A DNA stretch of 64,000 nt from contig JAGBFG010000043.1 of the NCBI GenBank assembly GCA_017936565.1, forward strand, positions 155,993 to 219,992, given 5' to 3'. A model generated the notes under the pieces. That model ran no database searches and was not told where the DNA came from. It worked only from the letters and a program-made list of their open reading frames with translations. The position numbers and the translations under genes are program-made. Origin of the DNA: Clostridia bacterium (GTDB taxonomy: Bacteria > Bacillota > Clostridia > Oscillospirales > CAG-272). Of this stretch, positions 17,874 through 25,682 are shown in pieces. The stretch's first letter is position 1. Each line of letters begins with the position of its first letter.

Positions 17874-19052
17874 ATGGCAAGAAAAAAACACGTAAAATGG
17901 CGGCATAAGCCCATCTTCGCTCTGGCAAGGCTGGTCGGCTTTTTTATGGCGCTTCGCTACGGTTATAAGAAAAACGTATACCCTCTGAAAAAGAAGCAGT
18001 ATTTTATTTTATCCAACCACCAGACCCTGCTTGACCCGCCCCTTCTGGCGTTTAATTTCCGAGCGCCTGTGTACTTCATCGCCAGCGATACCCTGTGGAA
18101 CGGCACCTTCGTTTCCAAATTGCTCCAATTCTGCTTCGCCCCCATCAAAAAGAGAAAAGCGATGACGGATGTCGCTTGTATCCGCACCTGCTTGCGCGTC
18201 GCAAAGGAAGGCGGCAATATCGCGCTCTTCCCCGAGGGCAATCGCTCTTGGGCGGACACCCCTCTTTACATTGACCCTGCGATTTGCAAGTTCGTCCGTA
18301 TGCTCAAGCTGCCCTTGCTTTTGCATCGGTTTGAGGGCGGTTTCGGGGTTGACCCCCGCTGGTGTGGCAGCTTGCGCCGCGGTCCGTTCAAAGGATACGT
18401 TGCCAAGGAGCTTTCCACCGAGGAAATTGACCGTATGAGCGACGAGGAGCTGTATGAGGTCATTGTCAAAACCCTGTACGTCGAGGACTGCAAAAGCGGC
18501 AACCTCTATAAATCCAAGCGCCGCGCCGAATTTTTGGAAAGACTGCTTTTTGTCTGCCCCTGCTGTCATTCGCTCTCGACCCTTCGCTCCGAGGGCAATC
18601 AGATACACTGCTCTCATTGCGAGCTTTCCGTCACCTATGAAGAGAACCTTTCTCTTTCCTCTGAAAGACCCGACTTTCCCTTCCATACCCTATCTGAATG
18701 GGCGAGCTTTCAGAAGCAAACCGTCAAGAATCTAAAGGACAAAAAGGAGTCCGTCTCCCTTTGTGACGAAAACGTCCGTCTGTATGATAAGACACAGGAG
18801 AAGCGCGCCCTGATGGAAGAGGGAACGATGACGCTGACCGAGAAAGCCCTCTCTCTTGGCTCCTTTTCTGTTCCAACGGCAGACATCACAGGCGCTACGG
18901 TTGTTGGCGGAACACAGCTTGTTATAAACACCGATGAGAAATCCTATTCCTTCTTCGGCAGCAAGCGCTTCAATCCCATCAAATATATGCTGTTTTTCCA
19001 TATACTTGACACAAAAATGCAGGACGACAAGTATTACGGGCTTTCCGATTAA
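17874..19052 (+). CDS. PlsC-like acyltransferase with a C-terminal zinc ribbon
   Basis: This 392-residue protein has a glycerolphosphate acyltransferase domain in its first half: HQTLLD is the H-x4-D catalytic motif, and FPEGNRSW is the glycerophosphate-binding motif. A zinc-ribbon-like segment follows near residues 225-255 (CPCCHSL, then CSHCELS), then an alpha/beta C-terminal part of unknown role. It probably esterifies a lysophospholipid or related acceptor at the membrane. The same domain order recurs in the gene at 61905-63197. Both have their own promoters or leaders and are far from other lipid genes. Confidence 0.8.
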   Translation: MARKKHVKWRHKPIFALARLVGFFMALRYGYKKNVYPLKKKQYFILSNHQTLLDPPLLAFNFRAPVYFIASDTLWNGTFVSKLLQFCFAPIKKRKAMTDVACIRTCLRVAKEGGNIALFPEGNRSWADTPLYIDPAICKFVRMLKLPLLLHRFEGGFGVDPRWCGSLRRGPFKGYVAKELSTEEIDRMSDEELYEVIVKTLYVEDCKSGNLYKSKRRAEFLERLLFVCPCCHSLSTLRSEGNQIHCSHCELSVTYEENLSLSSERPDFPFHTLSEWASFQKQTVKNLKDKKESVSLCDENVRLYDKTQEKRALMEEGTMTLTEKALSLGSFSVPTADITGATVVGGTQLVINTDEKSYSFFGSKRFNPIKYMLFFHILDTKMQDDKYYGLSD

Positions 19053-19120
19053 CGCCCCCGCCACCGCTTTTATCCAACTAAGAGCGCAACCTTGAATTGA
19101 ATAGAAGCCTTAAAGACAAG

Positions 19121-19171
19121 AAAAAGGACAGAGAATTTTTGGGGTTATTCCCTATTCTCTGTCCTTTTGTT
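19121..19171. terminator. Bidirectional terminator, copy 1 of a repeated terminator
   Basis: AAAAAGGACAGAGAA pairs with TTCTCTGTCCTTTT and has an inner GGGG/CCC stem. It is nearly identical to 19895-19947 and related to 30621-30669. It separates the acyltransferase (+) from the 89-residue protein gene (-). Confidence 0.85.
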
Positions 19172-19229
19172 TTGAAAAACCGTCTTGCTGAAAGACAATA
19201 AATATCATTTCCAACCTGAACAGAGATCT

Positions 19230-19499
19230 TTATTCTCCAAAATTCCCCGCCTCTAAAAGAAACGAGATCGCAAATTCGCACCCCTTGAAAAAAGCCTTTT
19301 TCGCAAAGAGAGCTTCGTTGTCGTGCAATGCATCAACAAATTGTTCTACCGCCTCTTCCTGCGCCTCGTTAAGCAAGGCCTTTGCTTTTTCGTGCAATTC
19401 CGCAAGCCTTCTCGTAAGGCTTCTCTCCTCTTCGGTATCCATTACGCCACATTTGTCCAATAAATATTCGTTCCATATCTTTTCAAGTGTTTCTTTCAT
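19230..19499 (-). CDS. Small helical protein, DUF6809-like
   Basis: This 89-residue, mostly helical, acidic protein has the pattern of small clostridial DUF6809-type proteins: an N-terminal stretch with IWNEYLL, a middle RLAELHEKAKALLNE helix, and a C-terminal KGCEFAISFLLEA. No function is known. It has a near-perfect promoter overlapped by repressor operators and is divergently transcribed from the Cro/CI-type gene at 19628, so it is probably the regulated partner of that repressor. Confidence 0.6.
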   Translation of the reverse strand: MKETLEKIWNEYLLDKCGVMDTEEERSLTRRLAELHEKAKALLNEAQEEAVEQFVDALHDNEALFAKKAFFKGCEFAISFLLEAGNFGE

Positions 19500-19523
19500 T
19501 GTTTTGCCCTTCCCTTTCTTTAT

Positions 19524-19539
19524 AGTTCAAAAGCGAACT
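19524..19539. promoter_or_regulatory. Operator site 1
   Basis: AGTTC-N6-GAACT is a perfect palindrome covering the likely start site of the minus-strand gene. Confidence 0.6.
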
Positions 19540-19545
19540 AAATAT

Positions 19546-19574
19546 ATTATAGTTCAAATGTGGACTAATGTCAA
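19546..19574 (-). promoter_or_regulatory. Promoter of the 89-residue protein gene
   Basis: Perfect minus-strand TTGACA (complement of 19569-19574), a 17-base spacer and perfect TATAAT (complement of 19546-19551). Operator site 2 fills the spacer. Confidence 0.8.
19551..19566. promoter_or_regulatory. Operator site 2
   Basis: AGTTC-N6-GGACT differs by one base from site 1 and starts 27 bases after it. Confidence 0.55.
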
Positions 19575-19582
19575 CCCTTTTT

Positions 19583-19598
19583 AGTTCATTTGTGCTAT
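19583..19598. promoter_or_regulatory. Operator half-site 3
   Basis: AGTTC with a degenerate second half lies in the -35 region of the repressor's own promoter, where occupancy would give autorepression. Confidence 0.4.
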
Positions 19599-19601
19599 AA
19601 T
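19593..19601 (+). promoter_or_regulatory. Extended -10 promoter of the repressor gene
   Basis: TG-C-TATAAT with no recognisable -35. Transcription would start about 20 bases before the ATG. Confidence 0.6.
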
Positions 19602-19627
19602 TTTTCAAAAAGGACAAGGTGGTAAAA

Positions 19628-19846
19628 ATGAGCGTGTATCAAAGATTAAAGGATCTCCGAGAAGATGCGGACAAAAGCCAGGAAGAGATTGCGAAAATTA
19701 TAGGCACCAGTCAATCCTATTACGCTCAGTATGAAAATGGCAGAAGAGCCATTCCGCTTGAACGAATGGTTGCTTTGGCAAAATATTATAACGTTTCTCT
19801 CGATTATTTGGCAGGACTGATTGACACGCCAAGAAAGCTTCAATAA
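19628..19846 (+). CDS. Cro/CI-family (HTH_3) transcriptional regulator
   Basis: This 72-residue protein is a single xenobiotic-response-type helix-turn-helix domain: SQEEIAKIIGTSQSYYAQYENGRRAIP covers the two DNA-reading helices, and VSLDYLAGLID is the usual final helix. There is no dimerisation or sensor domain. A GTG three codons earlier (19619) is possible; the ATG is preferred because AAGGTGG precedes it. Three AGTTC-based sites lie between it and the divergent gene at 19230-19499, which fits an autoregulated two-gene switch. Confidence 0.85.
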   Translation: MSVYQRLKDLREDADKSQEEIAKIIGTSQSYYAQYENGRRAIPLERMVALAKYYNVSLDYLAGLIDTPRKLQ

Positions 19847-19894
19847 TATGCCCGCAAAGCGGCAAATTTTTTCAAACCTGTTTCGCCTAAGAAG

Positions 19895-19947
19895 AAAAAG
19901 GACAGAGAATTTTTGGGGTTAGCCCCTGTTCTCTGTCCTCTTTTTTG
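19895..19947. terminator. Bidirectional terminator, copy 2 of the repeated terminator
   Basis: AAAAAGGACAGAGAA and TTCTCTGTCC with an inner GGGG/CCCC stem. It lies between the convergent repressor gene (+) and spoIIIAH (-). Confidence 0.85.
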
Positions 19948-19997
19948 ACAAGCGCCGCTTTTATGCTCTATAATCCTCTACTCTGCGTGGCAAAGCC

Positions 19998-20549
19998 TTA
20001 TTTGCAAAGAATTTTCACGTTTGCGGGCAAAATGCCTGTTTGCTGATAAACGATTTCGGCTATCTGCGTGGCTTGCCCGGGCAGAAGCTCTCCGTCGTTT
20101 TTCACAATAACGCTGACGTTTTCACCGTTGATGACGGCAACGCATTGAGAAAAGCCCTTTGCCTTTACAAGAGCCTCAATATCGGATTCTTTGGCAATTT
20201 CAAGCGCAATGCGGGAAATATCCATCAAGGCTTGATCCTTGGTGGTTTCCAAGGCGTCGTTGCTGTCAACAACTGTTTGCAAAACCTCCAAGGCCTCATC
20301 TCTCGCTTGGCGGCGGGAAAGCTGTGTGGACGAGAAGTATGTATCTGTGGAAGGGGTGCCCGATGCTCCCGCATCGTCGCCGCCTACGTTTTCCTCACCG
20401 TAGCCCAAATTGGCGTTGGGCTGATAAAAGAGAAAATAGTTCAAGCAAATAGCGCCCCCGAGTAATAGAACCGCACATACAATCAATAGGTTTTTTCTAC
20501 CGATTTTGGCGAGAACGCCGTTTTCTCCGCCGATTTTGAATTTTACCAT
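19998..20549 (-). CDS. spoIIIAH: Stage III sporulation protein AH
   Basis: SpoIIIAH sits in the mother-cell membrane and binds forespore SpoIIQ to form the channel across the engulfment space. This 183-residue protein has one N-terminal membrane helix (LLIVCAVLLLGGAICLNYFLF), a low-complexity linker, and a C-terminal ring-forming domain starting around SRRQARDEALEVLQ. An upstream start adds 11 residues, but AAAGGAGG precedes the ATG at 20547-20549. It is the last gene of the operon. No spoIIQ gene is in the window. Confidence 0.93.
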   Translation of the reverse strand: MVKFKIGGENGVLAKIGRKNLLIVCAVLLLGGAICLNYFLFYQPNANLGYGEENVGGDDAGASGTPSTDTYFSSTQLSRRQARDEALEVLQTVVDSNDALETTKDQALMDISRIALEIAKESDIEALVKAKGFSQCVAVINGENVSVIVKNDGELLPGQATQIAEIVYQQTGILPANVKILCK

Positions 20550-20614
20550 AACTTTGCCTCCTTTGTTTTTTTGACACTTCATCCTATGCCCCTTTTTTGA
20601 GGTTTAGAACAGCT

Positions 20615-21115
20615 TTAAGAAATTTTTCCTGCCGTAATATGCACGCGCGTTGAGGAAATGCCCAAGGCGGCGCACAAAAGCTCTGTCAGCTCCGCTCGGA
20701 TAGCCTCATCATCCCCCCCGACACAAACCACCGCCACCCCCTGTACCTTGGGAAGCGCATACCCGAGTAAAAGCCCCTCGCCCCCCAAGGACGCGACGCT
20801 CTCTGTCCCTTCCGTCTTGTTTTTGGCATAAATCGCCTCTTCCGTTTTTTCAAGCGTCAGCACCACGCGCACCGCCGACACCCCCTTAACCCCCGCGCAA
20901 AGCTCCTTTACCTCTTCGCTTAGCTTTTGGCGGTATTCCTCTGTCGAGGAAAGCGTAAAGCCCTCTGCCGCCTTGTCGCTGCTTTCTCCAAGCCCGCCCC
21001 AAAGCAGCAGCATAATGCCCGCGGCGGCAGCCAAAATCAACCACATCTTCCCTTTCAGGAATTGATATATCCTTCCGCCATCCAAGGGCTTTGCTTTTTC
21101 CTCACTCTTTTCCAT
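20615..21115 (-). CDS. spoIIIAG: Stage III sporulation protein AG
   Basis: SpoIIIAG forms a large ring in the mother-cell to forespore channel. This 166-residue protein has one membrane helix near residues 28-45 (MWLILAAAAGIMLLLWG) and a ring-building domain (VSAVRVVLTLEKTEEAIYA and VQGVAVVCVGGDD). Its start overlaps the end of spoIIIAF by 14 bases, which indicates translational coupling. Confidence 0.93.
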   Translation of the reverse strand: MEKSEEKAKPLDGGRIYQFLKGKMWLILAAAAGIMLLLWGGLGESSDKAAEGFTLSSTEEYRQKLSEEVKELCAGVKGVSAVRVVLTLEKTEEAIYAKNKTEGTESVASLGGEGLLLGYALPKVQGVAVVCVGGDDEAIRAELTELLCAALGISSTRVHITAGKIS

Positions 21116-21560
21116 CGTTCAGTATCACCTCGCATTCTGTTTGATACGTTTCCTCTATATAGCGCACAAGGCTCGGTATATCCTTAAACACGTTGGTTCC
21201 ATACAGAAAAACGCGCACGAAACTCACCCTTATGGTGTTGTCCTCTTGCTGCAAAAGGACAGTTGCCTTCACGTTATTCTTATCCAAGGAAAACCGCTGG
21301 CAAAGGTCAATCACAAGCCCCTCTTCCGTTCCCTCTTTATATACTGCCTCTAATCCGTCTGCTTGTATGTCTTCCTCGGATATTTGCGGAAGGAGCTTTT
21401 CCAAAAAATCCTCTCCCCCTTCCGCTCGCAGCATGATAGACAAAAACACCAGCGCAAAGGCAAACAGGACTATTTTTCTGATTTTAGGCTGTAAGGGTGC
21501 GATTGCCGCCGCGACACCGAGAAAAACCGCCGTCTCCAAAAGAGCCTTGATATAGGTCAT
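21102..21560 (-). CDS. spoIIIAF: Stage III sporulation protein AF
   Basis: SpoIIIAF is a 152-residue member of the spoIIIA complex with two N-terminal membrane helices (ALLETAVFLGVAAAIAPL and IVLFAFALVFLSIML) and a soluble C-terminal domain. The longer open frame upstream was rejected because GGAAAAAGGAA lies right before the ATG at 21558-21560. Confidence 0.9.
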   Translation of the reverse strand: MTYIKALLETAVFLGVAAAIAPLQPKIRKIVLFAFALVFLSIMLRAEGGEDFLEKLLPQISEEDIQADGLEAVYKEGTEEGLVIDLCQRFSLDKNNVKATVLLQQEDNTIRVSFVRVFLYGTNVFKDIPSLVRYIEETYQTECEVILNDGKE

Positions 21561-21635
21561 TTCCTTTTTCCTTTCCGCCCTTCCCGCCAAGGCGGCGGGC
21601 TTTTTTCTTTTTCCGTGCAATAGCGCTTGCTTACC

Positions 21636-22796
21636 TTAGGAAAGAGGCAAGGAAGCAGAGGCGGCAATGCCCGACAGAAGCAAAAACAGCAAAGAGACCA
21701 AAGCGGCGGTTGCCAGCATCAGATCATAAAGCCCCCTGAACCTTGTCAAAACCCCCGCCGCAAACGGCGCTTCCAGCATATTGGCTAAGCTCGCGCAAAG
21801 GGAAAAGCAAAGACGCATCAGGAAAAGCTCCGCAAGAACAGGGAAAAAGAGCAAGCAAAGAGCCACCACTGAACTTGCGCCCAAGGTGCTTTTTATATAG
21901 GAAAGAGAAGCGGTAATACTGCCAAGCGCGGTGGAAACCGTCCCACCCACCACGGGAACGGCGTTTCCGATGGCGAACTTCACCGTACGCACCGCCACAG
22001 AATCTGCCGCCGCGGCAAAATGCGTTTGAAACGCCAAGGAAGCGGTCAGAAGACAGCATAGCAGCGAAAGCGAAAAAAGATAAAACCCGCGAAGACTGCC
22101 CGAAAGCTCTCCGATAAAGGTGGCTTTTCCCAAGGACGAAACCAAGGCAAGCACGAACAGCACCCGTAAAAGCGGAACCAGAACGCCAAGACAAAGCCCT
22201 TCCAGCACCGCTAAAAAGGAGCCAAAGCCAAGCGCCGTTGTCGCGGCTGTTCCCTCTGCCCCGCCCGACGCAAAAACGGCGGTGAAAAGCGGAGATAGGG
22301 CAACGGAAAATTTGCCGATATCCTCCAAAAAGGTTGTGACTCTGATAAGTCCCCCCTCTAACGTATCAAAAGCGAACAGGGCAAAGGCGCCCGTCATAAC
22401 GGACATAATCCCCTCTTTTCCCTCGCCTAAAATCCCTGCCACCGAAAAAAGCAGCGTCAGCCCCAAAATCTTTAAGAATTGGGGGCGAAGCCCCTCTGCC
22501 TTGTCCGTAAAGGAAGAGGCAAGCATAGAAAACAAATGGGTAAACCCGACCTTTTCTTGCATCTCTTCACTGTCTGCTCCTTGGGGTATGGCATCCTTCA
22601 CCAAATCGGGCAAGCCGTTCCAAAAGGAAGACCAAAGCGACTCAAGCGTCTCTTCTTCCTTTTCGGCAGGGGGCTCCTTTTCCGTTTGCTCTGTATCTGT
22701 AAAGGAAACGGCGTGGCTCCTTACAGGAAGAAGACACAAAAAAGCCGCTAAAAGAAAAAGAAGGATGCCAAATCTTTTTTTATCGTGTTTTATCAT
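21636..22796 (-). CDS. spoIIIAE: Stage III sporulation protein AE
   Basis: SpoIIIAE is the polytopic membrane subunit of the spoIIIA complex. The 386-residue protein starts with a signal-like segment (FGILLFLLAAFLCLLPVRSHA), then a soluble stretch rich in glutamate (about 30-95), and about seven membrane helices with the family's glycine-rich GNAVPVVGGTVSTALGS motif. It follows spoIIIAD at a short gap. Confidence 0.93.
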   Translation of the reverse strand: MIKHDKKRFGILLFLLAAFLCLLPVRSHAVSFTDTEQTEKEPPAEKEEETLESLWSSFWNGLPDLVKDAIPQGADSEEMQEKVGFTHLFSMLASSFTDKAEGLRPQFLKILGLTLLFSVAGILGEGKEGIMSVMTGAFALFAFDTLEGGLIRVTTFLEDIGKFSVALSPLFTAVFASGGAEGTAATTALGFGSFLAVLEGLCLGVLVPLLRVLFVLALVSSLGKATFIGELSGSLRGFYLFSLSLLCCLLTASLAFQTHFAAAADSVAVRTVKFAIGNAVPVVGGTVSTALGSITASLSYIKSTLGASSVVALCLLFFPVLAELFLMRLCFSLCASLANMLEAPFAAGVLTRFRGLYDLMLATAALVSLLFLLLSGIAASASLPLS

Positions 22797-22881
22797 TCCG
22801 CTTTCTTTTCACCTCGCTTACCTTCCTTTCCTCTGCCCGTTTTTTCCTTTCTTGTCCTTTCCTTACCCTTTCCTTCTCTCT

Positions 22882-23262
22882 TCAACCAAGCATCTTAATG
22901 GCGGAAAGCGCCAGCTCCTCTAAAACAGGCAGGCACAGCAAAAAAATCTCTACGCGCCCCAAAAAAAGCAAGCGGGATGCCAGAAGAGGACCGTGTAGCT
23001 CCTGACAGATTTCCGCCCCAATCTCGCTGACGTACCCAACGCCCAAAACCTTCAAAACCAATTTCATCGCGTCCGAAACCCCTGCCCCCTCAAAAAAACG
23101 CCAAAGGGAAGACAGCCCCTGTATTTTAGAAAACGCCGTTATCAACAGAAAAAGCCCCGACAGCAAGGCGGGATAGGCTGCATATGGGCTTTTCCATTCT
23201 TTAAGTAAGGAAGAGAGCACCGCCCCCAGAATGCCAATTCCCAAAGCGCCTGCCAGCGTCAA
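22882..23262 (-). CDS. spoIIIAD: Stage III sporulation protein AD
   Basis: SpoIIIAD is a small polytopic membrane protein of 126 residues with four predicted helices, including GALGIGILGAVLSSLL and the C-terminal LFLGRVEIFLLCLPVLEELA. The start appears to be a TTG whose TTGA overlaps the TGA of spoIIIAC, a coupling typical of this operon. Confidence 0.9.
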   Translation of the reverse strand: MTLAGALGIGILGAVLSSLLKEWKSPYAAYPALLSGLFLLITAFSKIQGLSSLWRFFEGAGVSDAMKLVLKVLGVGYVSEIGAEICQELHGPLLASRLLFLGRVEIFLLCLPVLEELALSAIKMLG

Positions 23263-23453
23263 AGCCCAAACACCGCCTGTACTGCCGAAATCAAGGTCCC
23301 TATCTGCTCAATCAGCATCAAAAGCACCAATATCATACCTGTCAGGGTAACCAGAAGGGCTTGCTCATCCCGCCCAGCCTTCGATAATATCTGGCAGGTC
23401 ACCGTCACCAGAATACCAATCCCCGCCACGCGCAAAATCAATCCTATATCCAT
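23259..23453 (-). CDS. spoIIIAC: Stage III sporulation protein AC
   Basis: This 64-residue protein has two membrane helices (IGLILRVAGIGILVTVTCQIL and ALLVTLTGMILVLLMLIEQI), the normal SpoIIIAC size and layout. GAAAGGAAC before the ATG at 23451-23453 fixes the start, which removes an upstream 11-residue extension. Confidence 0.9.
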   Translation of the reverse strand: MDIGLILRVAGIGILVTVTCQILSKAGRDEQALLVTLTGMILVLLMLIEQIGTLISAVQAVFGL

Positions 23454-23538
23454 TTGACTGTTCCTTTCAAAAGCCAAGTCTTCCATTCTTACGAGCCTGT
23501 AAAAGCCCCGTTGGGTGACAAAAGCCCCCTATATAACT

Positions 23539-24018
23539 CTATATAAAAAGCAGAATAACCATAAGCCCACCCGACACCACCAGCGCCGCTTCCATTTTTC
23601 GCTTCTTGGGAAGCTCCCTTTTTGCCGTGCCGTATAGCCCCTCAAAGCTCTCCTTGGTGTAACGGCAAAGAGCCTGCTCTTCCTTCAAAAAGCCCTTCCC
23701 GATTTGCTTGGCAAAGGGGTAAAGAAGCCCCTCCTCCTCTTGGGAAAGGGCAAGGTTGTGTTTATGGGCGCATAAAGCGCCGTATAGCCCCGCTTGCCTT
23801 AGCGTCGGCAGAAACCCGCTCTTCTCCAAGGCGTCGTTCTGAAAGGATGCGTATATCTGAGAAAGGGGGATAGAAAAGCTCTCCAAGTTAGCGGAAAGAT
23901 GGTAGAGCAAGAGCAAAAGCCCCTCTCTTAAAGCCAGATGCCTTTGGCGGCGAAGGGATACAAAAAAAGCAAGATATCCCGTCACCCCAAGCAAAAGAAA
24001 AACGCCCATTGCCCTCAT
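23539..24018 (-). CDS. spoIIIAB: Stage III sporulation protein AB
   Basis: SpoIIIAB is a 159-residue protein with N- and C-terminal membrane helices around a helical soluble part, and its fold resembles type II/IV secretion membrane platform proteins. Family features are the SANLESFSIPLSQIY segment and the C-terminal LPKKRKMEAALVVSGGLMVILLF. It ends in TAG, which shows that amber is a normal stop in this genome. Confidence 0.9.
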   Translation of the reverse strand: MRAMGVFLLLGVTGYLAFFVSLRRQRHLALREGLLLLLYHLSANLESFSIPLSQIYASFQNDALEKSGFLPTLRQAGLYGALCAHKHNLALSQEEEGLLYPFAKQIGKGFLKEEQALCRYTKESFEGLYGTAKRELPKKRKMEAALVVSGGLMVILLFI

Positions 24019-24055
24019 TTACCAAAATCATTTCTGCTTTGTTCCCTTTTACATC

Positions 24056-24936
24056 TTAAAATGTAAACAACTCTTGTCTTTCCTCTTGCCATTTTTGTAT
24101 CTCTTGCGCCTCTTGCGCGCCAACAAGGTAAAGCAACGGAAAAACGCCCCCGCGAATGAAATCTCCCACGCCCTGTCTTTGCCATACCTCTTGCAAACTT
24201 TCCCCGTGAGCCGATGCCACCACAGGTACACCGCACCGCACCCCAAAGGATAATGCCTCTGCCTCACGGCGCCCGATTTCGTCACATACCAAGACCTCGG
24301 GCGAGAGAGTGCGAATGGCAATTTCAATCCCCTCCGCTAAGGGGTATCCCTCTAAAACATCTATGAGGCATTCTTTCTCGAAGGAGCCAAATTCTCCGCG
24401 GCTGTCTAACAGCACCGTTCTTTTGGCGTCCTTTCCTCTGGAAATTTCCCGCGCGAACTCCCGCAGCACCGTTGTTTTTCCCGCGCACGGGGCGCTATCA
24501 CCAAGGCGCTACTTTGGCAGCCGTGTCGGCGAAAGGCGCGAAGCACCGCTGCCGCCGCGCCCGGCACTCTTTTTGGTAGGCGGAACACCAGAAAGGTGAC
24601 ACGAAGCAGGCGCAAAAGCCTTCCGTTTTCCGTCACACCCTCTCCCCCAAGACCGACCCGACAACCGTTTGAAAGCTTGATATACCCTTGCCTGATGCTG
24701 TCCTCGTGGGCGTATACCGACCCGCCGCAAAGCCGTTCTACTATTTCCTGGATATGTCCATAGGTTGCCGTAAACGGCAGAAGAATGTTTTGTGTCCTTC
24801 CCTCTCGGTAAAGGGAAAGCGAGGCGACCTTCTCTGCTCGAAGCCGCAGCTCTGCCACCCCTTCCGCCTCACCCCAAGCATCAAGCAGAGCGCACAGCCC
24901 CTGTGGCAAAAACGAAAAAATTTCCTTTAACCGCAT
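24056..24936 (-). pseudogene. spoIIIAA: Stage III sporulation protein AA, interrupted by a one-base frameshift
   Basis: SpoIIIAA is the ATPase of the spoIIIA channel, related to secretion ATPases. Here the N-terminal part (from 24936) and the ATPase core (down to 24056) lie in different frames. The break is at the run of four G's at 24489-24492 (four C's in the coding strand), just before the Walker A. Adding one C gives LVIAPPCAGKTTVLREFA, a perfect family P-loop, and a 293-residue protein with the Walker B region VLVCDEIGRREAEAL. All other spoIIIA genes are intact, so a sequencing error or a recent mutation is more likely than long-standing loss. Confidence 0.85.
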
Positions 24937-24983
24937 TTTTCCCTCTATTTTGACAAAGTTTGTGAAAAGTCAACCTTTTTCTC

Positions 24984-25012
24984 TTGACAATATTGGTGAA
25001 ATATGGTAAAAT
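24984..25012 (+). promoter_or_regulatory. Promoter of the AbrB-type regulator
   Basis: TTGACA (24984-24989), a 17-base spacer and TAAAAT (25007-25012). A TTGAC/GTCAA inverted pair lies just upstream at 24950-24973, between this promoter and spoIIIAA, and could be a regulator site. Confidence 0.75.
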
Positions 25013-25091
25013 ACCCTCGCAAAACAGCCTTTTGCAATTTTTTTGCATACCGCTGTGTATAAAGAAATGCAGGATGAAAGGATATAAAAGA

Positions 25092-25337
25092 ATGAAAAAT
25101 ACAGGCATTTTACGCAATATTGATGATATGGGAAGAATTGTTATTCCCAAGGAGCTGCGCCGCCAATTTGATATGGGAGAAAACACCGAGGTAGAAATTT
25201 ATACCAACGATAATACGATTGTGTTAAAGCGCCACGAGCCGAACTGCGTTTTTTGCGGCAATGAGCGCGACCTCGTTCCCTACAAGGGCAAGCTTCTTTG
25301 CCCTGAATGTATTGCCGATTTGAAAAATTCCCTGTAA
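25092..25337 (+). CDS. AbrB/SpoVT-type transition-state regulator with a zinc-ribbon tail
   Basis: This 81-residue DNA-binding protein has the swapped-hairpin AbrB fold: GILRNIDDMGRIVIPKELRR followed by EVEIYTNDNTIVLKR. After it comes a short C-terminal zinc-ribbon-like motif, CVFCG then CPEC, present in some clostridial members. AbrB-type proteins hold stationary-phase and sporulation genes off during growth, and the position back to back with the spoIIIA operon fits such a role. The start at 25092 has AAAGGA in front, and an upstream extension was rejected. Confidence 0.9.
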   Translation: MKNTGILRNIDDMGRIVIPKELRRQFDMGENTEVEIYTNDNTIVLKRHEPNCVFCGNERDLVPYKGKLLCPECIADLKNSL

Positions 25338-25355
25338 TCTCCTTTGGCTTTTAAC

Positions 25356-25385
25356 GGGCTGTCCTTGAAGGACAGCCCTTTTTTG
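25356..25385 (+). terminator. Terminator of the AbrB-type gene
   Basis: GGGCTGTCC-TTGA-GGACAGCCC followed by TTTTTT. Confidence 0.9.
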
Positions 25386-25682
25386 TAAACGGTGTAAAAG
25401 GGGGCTTGGCAAGGATAGAGGTGTTGTCCTTCTCCTGTTTCTATTTCTATGCCCGTCCGAGCTGTAATAGAACTTCTCCTAAGGGCAGGCTTTTATCTTT
25501 CCTCGGCAAAAATCTCCCGCTTTGCGTCCCGACAGGGAAAAATTTTCCTAAAACGGAAAAAGGATGGGAAAAAATCGGTTTTAGCATTGACATTCCTATC
25601 AATAAATGATAAAATGATTTAGTTAATAGCTTTTAGAATGTACACAGAATTAGGAAAAACGAAAGGCACGGCGCAAAAACCA
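25386..25682. other. Intergenic stretch with a promoter and no evident gene
   Basis: Between the AbrB terminator and the exonuclease gene there is a TGCCC/GGGCA pair near 25450-25490 and an imperfect AGGGAAAAATTTTCCT palindrome near 25540. The exonuclease promoter follows. No coding frame with a ribosome binding site was found. Confidence 0.4.
25587..25615 (+). promoter_or_regulatory. Promoter of the exonuclease gene
   Basis: Perfect TTGACA (25587-25592), a 17-base spacer and TAAAAT (25610-25615). Confidence 0.75.

Noticed and set aside
25386..25586. A possible riboswitch upstream of the exonuclease gene
   Set aside because: The exonuclease promoter is downstream of this stretch, at 25587, so the sequence would not be in that mRNA leader. 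The inverted pairs seen are weak.
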